Positions 26,701-35,400 of a DNA stretch of 64,000 nucleotides are shown one piece after another. A program made the position numbers and the translations under genes. Position 1 is the stretch's first letter. Every line of letters starts with the position of its first letter. The notes under the pieces were generated by a model, which had not been told where the DNA came from, ran no database searches, and saw nothing but the letters and a program-made list of their open reading frames with translations. The stretch is taken from NCBI GenBank assembly GCA_964030785.1, contig OZ034978.1:12389953-12453952 (forward strand), read 5' to 3'. This DNA comes from Siderastrea siderea (lineage: Eukaryota > Cnidaria > Anthozoa > Scleractinia > Rhizangiidae).

Positions 26701-27268
26701 TGTCATGAAATACTGTTATTGCAGCAAGAAGACATTTTAATATCTTCTTGCTGCAATACTTAAAAGTGAATTCTGGAAGAGACACGTCTGCAGTAATTAA
26801 AAAATGTTGGGCCACCTTTTTAAAGCCACGATCTTTTTTCACCCTTTCTCATGGTAGGTAAAGATGCTAGCGAACAGTGCACTGATGAAAGTTACTGACG
26901 AAAGTTTGACCAAAACTAAACCACTACTTTTAGGTTTCTGTTGACGTAAATATGACTTTTGTATGTTCCAAGTTCTAAACCTTGCTAACATGTTTCCCTT
27001 GAAAAGAAAGTCTGCTTATACGTTTCTTTTCTATTCACAGTTGGATGCTCTCTTCACCCTCAAGTTGAACAGCACCATGCATATTCTGAACAACTACCGC
27101 CCCGTGCAAAGTCAAAACAGCCGAATGGTGATGGACAGTTTCAAAGCTCCACCAACAACATCAAGCACAGCTACAAAACCATCTGTGAAGGGCGACGATG
27201 GAATTGCTCTAAAAATATCTAATGCTGTGTTGCTGTTAATGCTGTTTGGTGCTCTTTTCTTGCACTAA
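20703..27268 (+). CDS. Alpha-carbonic anhydrase CA-A, 7 exons, secreted/membrane-anchored
   Basis: Joined exons 20703-20769, 21544-21573, 22509-22822, 24882-24974, 25423-25489, 25621-25778 and 27041-27268 give 318 residues in one open frame with GT-AG introns. The enzyme interconverts CO2 and bicarbonate. Residues 1-20 form a signal peptide (MAKFLLMVFV...ALA). The mature domain starts WSYD and carries QSPINI (47-52). Zinc ligands are His114 and His116 (QFHLHWGS) and His139 (IHFVSYN); Glu126 (GSEHTLD), Thr220 (SLTTP) and proton-shuttle His86 (NNGH) are present. Cys41 and Cys224 match the disulfide of secreted family members such as CA IV. N-glycosylation sequons include N98-V-S, N121-T-S and N234-H-T. 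The last ~20 residues (ISNAVLLLMLFGALFLH) are hydrophobic and end at the stop, which suggests a GPI signal or short membrane tail. It resembles coral STPCA-type enzymes; orthology is inferred. Its tandem paralogue is at 44964-51140. Confidence 0.93.
21544..21573 (+). CDS. CA-A exon 2 (30 nt micro-exon)
   Basis: After the acceptor ttttag, 30 nt encode (P)WSYDINAAD, the conserved N-terminal tryptophan motif of secreted alpha-CAs. The donor gtatgc follows. Entry and exit are both phase 1. The identical architecture in CA-B confirms the exon. Confidence 0.9.
21772..22176. mobile_element. AAGCCCCC-type MITE, CA-A intron 2
   Basis: The end accgtaaacgctctaaaaag and its counterpart gatagagcttttacgcta are inverted. 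The interior has several taagccccc blocks. Same family as 24176-24612. Confidence 0.6.
22405..22455 (+). repeat. (AAAC)n/(AAAAC)n microsatellite
   Basis: aaacaaacaaacaaacaaac followed by aaaac units, about 55 bp before CA-A exon 3. Confidence 0.8.
22509..22822 (+). CDS. CA-A exon 3, core of active site
   Basis: The acceptor is taatccag and the donor gtctgt. It encodes residues 33-137 with Cys41, His86, His114, His116 and Glu126. The intron continues directly into GTATATACCG-type repeats, which are shared with the paralogue. Confidence 0.93.
22823..23195 (+). repeat. GTATATACCGTAGGGGTACT repeats at start of CA-A intron 3
   Basis: Irregular ~18-20-bp units (ggggtaccgtatataccgta and variants) begin at the splice donor. 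The same motif follows the corresponding donor in CA-B (46992-47085), so it predates the duplication. Confidence 0.7.
24176..24612. mobile_element. AAGCCCCC-type MITE, CA-A intron 3
   Basis: TACTGTAAAAGCTCTATTAAG at the left with its inverted counterpart cttaatagagcttttatgg at the right. TA at both edges may be the target duplication. Confidence 0.65.
24882..24974 (+). CDS. CA-A exon 4, third zinc histidine
   Basis: This 93-nt exon (phase 0/0) encodes IHFVSYNTKYNNIS...FLE and supplies zinc ligand His139. It has 31 residues, as in CA-B, and is the most conserved coding block between the two copies. Confidence 0.93.
25423..25489 (+). CDS. CA-A exon 5
   Basis: A 67-nt exon encoding VGQTENAGYQKFLSYTSQLE..., between acceptor ttctag and donor gtaagg. 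It has the same length and phases as in CA-B. Confidence 0.92.
25621..25778 (+). CDS. CA-A exon 6, Thr199/Thr200 segment
   Basis: This 158-nt exon encodes residues 191-243. It includes SGSLTTPDCNEVVTW, which carries the catalytic Thr220 (Thr199 in CA II numbering), Thr221 (position 200) and Cys224. The acceptor is ttcatag and the donor gtaaaa. Confidence 0.93.
25901..26247. mobile_element. MITE of the CCCGGG family in CA-A intron 6
   Basis: Inverted arms share tttcaagtgac-ggga and a C/G run. Flanks are ATTTGTAC and ACTTGCAC (6 of 8 matching). Confidence 0.65.
26717..26758. other. Perfect 16-bp hairpin in CA-A intron 6
   Basis: TATTGCAGCAAGAAGA, ten-base loop, exact complement. Possibly a structural element or relic of an inverted repeat. 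Confidence 0.5.
27041..27268 (+). CDS. CA-A last exon with hydrophobic C-terminus
   Basis: It encodes residues 244-318, ending the domain with NNYRPVQ. A Ser/Thr/Pro-rich linker (KAPPTTSSTATKPS) and a hydrophobic tail follow, then TAA. The linker is poorly conserved with CA-B, whereas the tail GIALKISNAVLLLMLF is almost identical, so the tail appears to be under selection. Confidence 0.92.
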   Translation: MDALFTLKLNSTMHILNNYRPVQSQNSRMVMDSFKAPPTTSSTATKPSVKGDDGIALKISNAVLLLMLFGALFLH

Positions 27269-27640
27269 ATGGTCTACGTCTATGATAGCTCAGTTCCTCC
27301 AACTTTTCCTAAGCTCTTTGACTTCCGTTTTCATGCCGGCTTCTGGACAACTTCTTCTGGTGTCGGCCTCTGATCAAAGAGCCTAAGAGAAAAACAGAGA
27401 GGATACCGGCAGACAGCCCACGGGGAAGAGGTGTTACTGAAAGACAAAACTGAGAAAGTGTGCAAGGAACTTGTCCTGTGCACGGAATTGCAAGTAGCGA
27501 TATTCTTTTTTTTTCTTTGTTTTTGTCCTTTTCTTTCTTTACTCCGTAAGGCTCCGGTATTTTAAGAGAGAAGTTGTGTTTCTGCCAAACTTCTTGCTGA
27601 TTTCGCATTAATTAAACCTTGAAGCGCCAATAGTCACAAG
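27269..27640 (+). other. CA-A 3' flank, probable 3' UTR
   Basis: The sequence aligns with the region after the CA-B stop, for example ctctgac-ctccgt followed by caacttcttc and a shared ggggaagaggtgt block. An ATTAAA hexamer near 27612 could direct polyadenylation. The exact end is not determined. Confidence 0.4.
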
Positions 27641-28489
27641 CATCTAGTTTCTCCCTGCTGAATACTTGATACGATAACAATACTTGATCATACGAATCAA
27701 GTAAACGATCACCAAAACTAAAATTTCTTGATGTTTAAGTAAATTCTCTCTGGTAGGACCATAACAAACATATGCAGTGAAAAGCAAGAGGAATATGCAT
27801 GTTGCCTATTTGGGGCTGATAAAGGGTTAACATTTTCAAGGCCATCTATGACAAGATATGGAATTCCATATTGCCGATTAATTTTTTGGGCCCGCACAGG
27901 CAATCGACGGGTGGATTAAGTTATAACATTTGCCTTTCAGTTTTCTTGTTCTTCAGTACCTTCTTCTGGGGCTGTGTCCGTTATGCACTGTTATTTTTTC
28001 GCACTTAGTATTTAGTATTTTCAAGGCAGCGATGACGACATCGGGTGGTTACTGTTATCATTAAACTCTCAATCTCGGTCATTGAATTTCCAGCTTTCCG
28101 ATTGGTTCACCGCACATAGTTTATTAGTGAATAACCCTGGTTTTTGCCTTATAAGGAATTTGGATGCCATGCCAAACGCCGCGGTGTTCAAAAGTTTTCG
28201 CCGGGATGCAAAAGTTTCGTTTTGAAATATGGGAAAAATTCCATAAAGGACTACCGAAGTTGAGAGTTTAGTAAAACAATTGTTCCACTCGCGATTGTTG
28301 GATATAAGATGATATTAGTATAAACCATACCAATAGATAGTGCTTTTTCGCGCGCTCTGATTGGCTATTCAAACTTAAAGCTGCCACGCTGTACCTAGTT
28401 AGCTTATTGATTAGTGTTACTGAAACAGGAACATTGCAATGAAAAACTGTGATGCAATCTCATGTAATGCTTTTTAAAATTCACATTAA

Positions 28490-29598
28490 GGAGACAACGA
28501 TGCAACCCTTGAGGAATGTATTACCTTAGTGATATATAAAAGATGAAAAAAAGGGAAGACTCAAAATGGGAAGAACACATGAAATAGTCGAGAAGCTAGG
28601 CCAACATTTCGCTGAGAGGTTTAACGGTCGCCGATTAGTCAAGGGCGATCAGTCCTATAATACAGAGGTATTTTTGCAAAGGTTATGTCTATGGGGAAAA
28701 GCAGATCTTAGCACGACCTATTGGAATCTAAACAGAAAAATGAGGTTAACCAAGCATTTTTCAGCAACTATAACTAAAAAAGCTTTAAAATACAAGGAAT
28801 GTATGGCCGCATTTTCTTTCTAAAGTTAAGATCAATTATCTCTGAAAAATGCGTGGTTACCCCCCAATTTTCTTTTTGGATTCTGATAGCCCTGGTATAG
28901 TCACGAGTATTCCACAGATTTTTGGTCAAAACTGTGCTAAAATTATCCGTAGCTAACTTTATCCACGCCCAGCATTGTGTTTGAACATTAAAGGAACATA
29001 TTAACTTAATTTCATTAAAAGAAAACAAACCATGACCATTTAATATCGATTTAATGTCAACAAGCTTAAAGATTTTAGAAAATTTTAGCCTAATTTTTTC
29101 AAGTTGCAATCCATTTCTATCCGTGCCATCCGTAACAGCAAACAACAAAAAATAGCTTCAGTGAAGTAATATAGTCTTTAATTAATAACAAAACTAGACC
29201 ATTATTTGTGGGTGTACATTTATGTGAGGACATATTTGTGATTTTTAAAGCGAACTAAAACAGCGTCACTATGCCCCTTTACGAAACTCGAATATCTCGG
29301 ACCTGGGGTCCGTTTCTCGAAAGTCCCGATAACTTTTCGGGCCCGTTAAGTATTTTTTCGAGCTCATTTATTTGTCAGCTGATGGTAATTATCGGCGCAA
29401 AGTTAGCCATATGCTTCACGAAATTATTAAGGTTAAAATTTAGCTTTCAAAACCAATAACAATTTGTATAACTATTCGAGAATATTGTGCACCTAAAATA
29501 GTTTTTGGACCCGAGAAGCTATCGGGACGTTCGGGAAACGGACCCCAGACCCGAGATGAGCAGAACCTATGCGCAGTAACAAAAGGAGGCACCGTCCT
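28490..29598. mobile_element. Diverged relatives of the TTAA foldback element
   Basis: The palindrome at about 28660-28920 matches the interior of the element at 34182, for example gcagatcttagca and tttttcag...ataa. The end sequence cagtaacaaaaggaggcacc with gtcct at 29571-29597 matches its terminus. Boundaries are uncertain, and open frames here (28566-28823, 28774-29148) are repeat sequence. Confidence 0.5.
29294..29557. mobile_element. Small inverted-repeat element (MITE)
   Basis: Near-perfect inverted ends: CTGGGGTCCGTTTC...CCCGATA at 29303 and its complement ending at 29548. The complementarity extends a few bases outward (atctcgg / ccgagat). Exact ends and target duplication are unclear. 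Confidence 0.65.
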
Positions 29599-30496
29599 CA
29601 ATGTAAGACACCATTTCGTTGCTAAAAGTGAAGTGTGTCCTTGTGCTCAATGCAGTTTGCATAGCAAGTTGTGTTTTTAAAAGGACTGAAAGAAACAGAA
29701 AGAAACCATGGCATTCTTAAAGGAACCACAATGTGGATGGCAATAGTTTTTTTTCGCCTTTTCAGCTTGTGCTGTAAGCAGTGAAATCTTTTCAGTTCTG
29801 ATGAGCCAATCGGGAACAAGGCTTGTGACGTCGTTTACGAGAGTTTCCCGCGCCGCTTGACGCCGATTGCATGTTTCCCGCGCCTTGCACTCCTTGCTCC
29901 CGACTAGTTTCGTTCGGTTCATTTCTTCATTTGCAATTGTTGTTGGCTATATTGTTTTTTTTTGTGTGTGTGTGGTTCTGTTTCAACATGAGATACACAA
30001 TCTTCCTACCCAACTGCAGACCTGCTTATCAAAAGTTTCTCCCTTTCAAGTTAAAATAGCAAGAATCTAGGCCCTACTCAGTCTAGCAGGCAAAACAACA
30101 CAAATTTTCAGACCTTCAGTTGTTAAAACCTATAATCGTTTTCAGACAAAAACTACTCAAGAACCAGTTAATTTGGGGGTAGCAAACACATAAATAGCTT
30201 ATAAGGGGGAGTGCCCCCAACCCCGCCCAATCTAGGATTTAAAGCTACAGAAATCTGTTATTAGCTCTTTCACTTCTTAGGGTGTAATAAGTTCAAAGGT
30301 GTCTTGCAAAGTAGCAAAAGGAAACTGAAACAGCGCTACACAGTTTTCGCTTTATTTCATTACAAACTGAAAAGGTTTTGGAAGTGAAATATAGGAAATA
30401 TTGCCTGGCTTCAAATGAAAGGGGTTAGCTTTTGAAGAAACTGTGGTGCTGCGTTGATGGGGAAATGAAACACAAAATTTTGGATTTATTGATAAG

Positions 30497-30519
30497 CACT
30501 GGAAAAGTTGAAAATTTAC
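30497..30519 (+). repeat. Left terminal inverted repeat of CACTA-like element
   Basis: Starts CACTGGAAAAGTTGAA and matches the complement of 40744-40766 over 23 bp. Immediately preceded by AAG. Confidence 0.85.
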
Positions 30520-31060
30520 GAAACATGTAATTTTCATGTAAATTTGGATTTACAGGATTTGTAAATTGCAATTTACATTTTAAGGTTTTGTAAAATAAAA
30601 TTTACATGAAATTTACACGTTTCAATAGATTATGTAAACGTGGTGTAAATGAAAATTTACAGGGTCACTTTCTGGTTTTATAATTCGAAAAACATGTAAA
30701 AAACGTGTAAATTCCTTTTGGCAAATTTACAGTATCTGTAGTGTAAAAAAATATGTAAATTGTTTGAACACATCATGTAAATAACATGTAAATGGTCTTA
30801 ACAGAAAACTGCGGTGTTAGAACTCTGTAAATTGAATTTACGAGGAACTGATATCTTTCCATGGACAATGTAAATGTCCTGTAAATGGTACTTTACATGG
30901 TCATGTTCTAATGCAGATTTGAGGATAATGTAAATAACACGTAAATTTATGGTTATTAGAAAAGGGGGCGATTGAACCGCATATCGTTTCCATGTGTCAT
31001 GTAAATGAGCTGTAAACAGTGATTTCAACATGTAAATGGTTTTACCAGATACAGTAAGGT
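30520..31060. repeat. Left subterminal GTAAAT-motif region
   Basis: Dense, irregularly spaced copies of catgtaaat, tgtaaatt and related words, mostly in one orientation. In En/Spm the equivalent regions are transposase-protein binding sites; that role here is inferred. Confidence 0.65.
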
Positions 31061-31179
31061 TGCTGTTGATGCTTGAACATTAAATTTACATGAAACTTTT
31101 TTACAGAATTGTTATCTGACAGAGTAATGGGCTCCTGTATCTGATAAGAAATTAAGGTGATTTCTTTGTGAAAACAAAA

Positions 31180-31870
31180 TGGCATATACGGGGCTTTGAC
31201 GTAAAATGGCATATACTGGGCCAAGTAAAATGTCTGTAAAATGGCATGTACGAGGCTCTGTTAAATGTCTGTGGTCTTCCATAGCTCAAAAGGAGGTCGT
31301 TCCCAGGATACGCGAGGTATATTTAATCTAGTAAATCAGTTATCGTTCGAGTACTGACGTAGGCAAGGATCGAGCTTCGGTTGAACAGAGAGAATAGAGT
31401 TCCGGTTTATCAAAGAACAGTGTGCTGGAGCCTTAGGGTGGTTAGCTTTCATTAATTGTTATGGTAACACTGTATTTATATTCTTAAAATTTTATTCCTG
31501 GCAATTAATGATCGTTGGTGTGCCATTCTGTTCCGGTTTTTTCCTTCTTCTTTTCTTTCTTTCTTCCTTCTTGAATTTTTCTCAATGTAAGTTAAGTCAA
31601 GAAAATGACCTCATTTGGACCTATGGAATGTAGACTCTACCAGTGTCTGTAAAACGGCATATACCAGGCTCTTTAAAATGTCTGTCATAGGGCATAGACG
31701 GGGTTCTGTAAAATGTCTGTAAAATGAAGGAAATGGGGCATCATAAAATCTCTGTAAATTGACGTAAACGGGGCACCACAAAAACTCTGTAAACTGACGC
31801 AAACGGGGCATCATAAAATCTCAGGCTCCTGCTGTAAATCATGGAGTCGCAAACAGGGCATCATAATGCG
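31180..31870. repeat. TGTAAAATGGCATATAC-type degenerate repeats
   Basis: Two clusters (about 31180-31270 and 31625-31870) repeat variants of ctgtaaaatggcatatac followed by gggg. They lie inside the left part of the CACTA-like element and look like a second subterminal repeat series. Confidence 0.55.
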
Positions 31871-32473
31871 TTAGTTTATCAATTTAGAAACGTTTCAAAC
31901 AGAGCGCTGGGGTTGATCATATTCATCTGAAAATACCCCCTGTTTAATTTCATTGGCGAACGATTCGCGCAAGGTGCCCCATATTTGATCTACCAACCGG
32001 GCTCGTTGCTCCTTGTCAGCGGTATTTTCTCAACTTAACGGATAAGAAAAAAATAAAAAACGCAGTTGCAATTTGAAAGAAAATTTGTTGTAGATTTAGA
32101 GTACTGATATTATTAGAGCTAATGAAAATGAATCGAAAAGCGGTTCGCGTTTTCATTTATTTGCCGGTTCTGGCCCAATCTCGTACCAGGGTGGGTTTGG
32201 CCGAGTGACCTTGGGTACGAATTGATCATGCGCAAAGTGGTTCCCTTCCCGACGTGCTGTTCGTATTTTTGGCGCCGATCGTTGAGTCTAAAATTTCTGT
32301 CGCTTTGGAGAGATGGCTTGTGAACTATTCCTTCTCCCTGCTTCACGGTCTCTGAATTGCTGCAAACAATCTTCTTACAGCGGATTAACGATCAGTGGGA
32401 ATGTTTTTCTACCATTTAACAAGCTGGATCGAGTCAACTTTTGGCCGCCATATTTGATGGCTCATGATCATAC

Positions 32474-35400
32474 ATGGTTCTTGTTGTAATTGCCGAGGTA
32501 AGCTAAGTTTTAGATTGTAAAACGTGAGCTAAGGCTCTTGTATATCCAAATGTTCGTGCCTTGTTTGATATTTACCACATTTAAGCGAATTGCCCCGCAC
32601 TTTAAGTGTTCTTGATGACACTTTCTTTGGGACTTCAAAAGTACATGATGTGAGCTCAGCATCAATTGTGGCTCATTTCTGAGCTCCCACACCTTTTAAA
32701 ATCAAGACTGGAATAAGCTTATATTTTCTTTGTTTTAAATTATCATGTTTACACATTTTATTTCATAGTTTGAGATCTTTATGCTTGCCCGACGTGACCA
32801 ATCGAACCAAATTGAACATTCGATTAATCAAATTCAATCGAACCCAGTCAAGCTCAATCATATGATTGGGTTCGGTAATAGAATTCAGTCGAGCTCTCAC
32901 AAAAAAAAATGGAGCAATCAAACATTGATTAAGTTCGATTGTGTTCGATAAGGTTTGATTCAGTTCGACGGCAAGGCAATCACACAACATGATCGGTGTG
33001 GGATGACATTCCATTGAAAATAGAGGTAGCAGAGCCAAATCTGGGGAGATGCAAGTTTTTCTTGGCAGCTTACAATGCCAACTCTTTCCACATCATCGGC
33101 TTGGTTCATTGAATTTTGTGTGGGTTATTGTAAAGATTACATATGCTGATAAGAAATAAATGAATCATTTATGAAAATTTAAAATAGCTGGGGTGAATTG
33201 AAATTTATATAATCTTCTGTTGTCTGATGAACTTAATTTGTAAGTTGTTCACACATTGTGAACCATACTGTTCAAATAACTTATATATTTTGAATGATTT
33301 TTTTTGTTTGATTCATTCGATTGGGTTTGAAAATGGAACACAATCAAACTTTCACACAATTTCTTTAGTTCAATTGTGTTCGATTTCCGAATCAATCAAA
33401 CCTAGTCATTCGATTTAGTTTGATTGGGTTTGATTGAGTTCCATTACTGAAAAGTTCGATTGTTCACATCAGGTACTTGGTACAGTTTGCTAGTGATGGC
33501 TTTGTTGTTAGATCTTCAAGCTGCTGTACTATTTGCAAGTGACCACATTGACTCTGATTGAATATGGGTTTTATCATGTTTATACAATTTAATTTCATAA
33601 TGTGAGATCTTTATGCTTGGTACGGTTTGCTAGTGACAGTTTTTGTCAGATCGTCAAGCTGCTGTACCATTGTGAGTGACCACATCACCTTATATTCCAT
33701 CTGTTTCTGTCAGACAGACAGGTAACATCTATTAGTGTGATCAGTGTATACCCAGGGCTGTCATTAAGGGCCGTAAACCCTAACTCCTGTTATGGCTGAG
33801 TATTCATGATGGGACGTCAATGTTATGGGTGAACTCGGTTTCTTGTCCTTACAATTTACTTACAAGTTTGTTATGGGTGTGAAGTTCAAGGTAACAGGGG
33901 ACTCAAAGCTTAATGACAGCCCTGTATTCCGAATCATTGGTTACTCAAAGCTGGTCATGCATTCCTGTCAATAACAAACTAATGAATGGGTTCTGGCACC
34001 CAGCTGGAGTAGGAATTTGACAGGTTTACAATTTGCATAATCTGGCTGTAACAGTCAGTTACATTTCGTTATTTTTACATCTCTTTATTTTTATTCTCTT
34101 TTCTCTTCACTGCCCATTTTTTTTCAATGCATAAATGTTGAGAGAACTCAAACACCAGGCCTGGTATTTACGTATTCTTAAGGACGGTGCCTCCTTTTGT
34201 TACTGCCCATACGTTCTGCACATCTTGGTACATGTACAGTGTGTATATTCAGATTTCTTAAGGAAATTGCCCACTAATACAACAATATTTTTGCATGGTT
34301 TATGACTATGTGGAAAAAGTAGATCTTAGCAAGGGCTATCAGAATCCAAAAAGAAAATTGGGGGTAACCACTCATTTTTCAGAGATAATAGAGCTTAAGT
34401 TTGGAAAGAAATTGCCATGCATTCTTTGTATTTTAATGCTTTTTTAGAATTATGGTTGCTTAGTTATCTCTGAAAAATGCACAGTTACCCACATTTTTCT
34501 GTCTGGATTCCAATAGCCCTTGCTAAGATCCTACTTTTTCCCCATAGTCATAACCTTTGCAAAAGTACATCTGTATTAGGAGGCACCGTCCTTAAAAGGT
34601 TGTGCAACTATGCAAATCGAAGTCAGTCAAACTCTCACCCTGACCTGAGGCTGGAAGTCATGCACTAACTATTATGGAATATCAGATCAAGTTTCACTTT
34701 GAATTGTTTATTTCAAGAGCCACTTATTGCAACAAAAAATATCCATTAATGAATTCATTTGTTTGTAACTGACAGGAACACATGACTGGGTTAGTTAGAG
34801 AACAAAATAAGGCCTTTGTGCAAGATAAATTTATGCCTTAGCAGTGACTAACCTTCAAATCACTGTTTTTTATTGCACAATGAAATCAAGGCAAATAGTG
34901 TACACCAGGCTTTTATTGATGGCTTAAAATTTGGTTGCTGACGTATGATATGAACATGAATATATGAAATTCATATATTTGAACTGCAGATAAAGATAGA
35001 ATTATATGTAGATCATTGCACTGAAGGTGTTCCAACCTAAGCGGTTGAAAAGAAGAAACCTGAAAAAATTCAGGCTTGAATGGGAATCGAGCCCATGACC
35101 TCTGCGATACCGGTGCAGCGCCCTAACCAACTGAGCTATCAAGCCAACTGGGAGCTGGTCAATTGAGAGTTCATATTATCCCATAGATGGAGAATAAATG
35201 AACATGAATATATGAAATTCATATATTTGAACTGCGGATAAAGATAGAATTATATGTAGATCATCGCAGTGAAGGTGTTCCAACCTAACCAGTTGAAAAG
35301 AGGAAACCTGAAAAAATTCAGGCTTGAACGGGAATCGAACCCATGACCTCTGCGATACCGGTGCAGCACCCTAACCAACTGAGCTATCAAGGCAACTGGG

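Noticed and set aside
28566..29148. Frames of 85 and 124 aa
   Set aside because: They sit in diverged foldback repeat sequence shared with 34182-34591.
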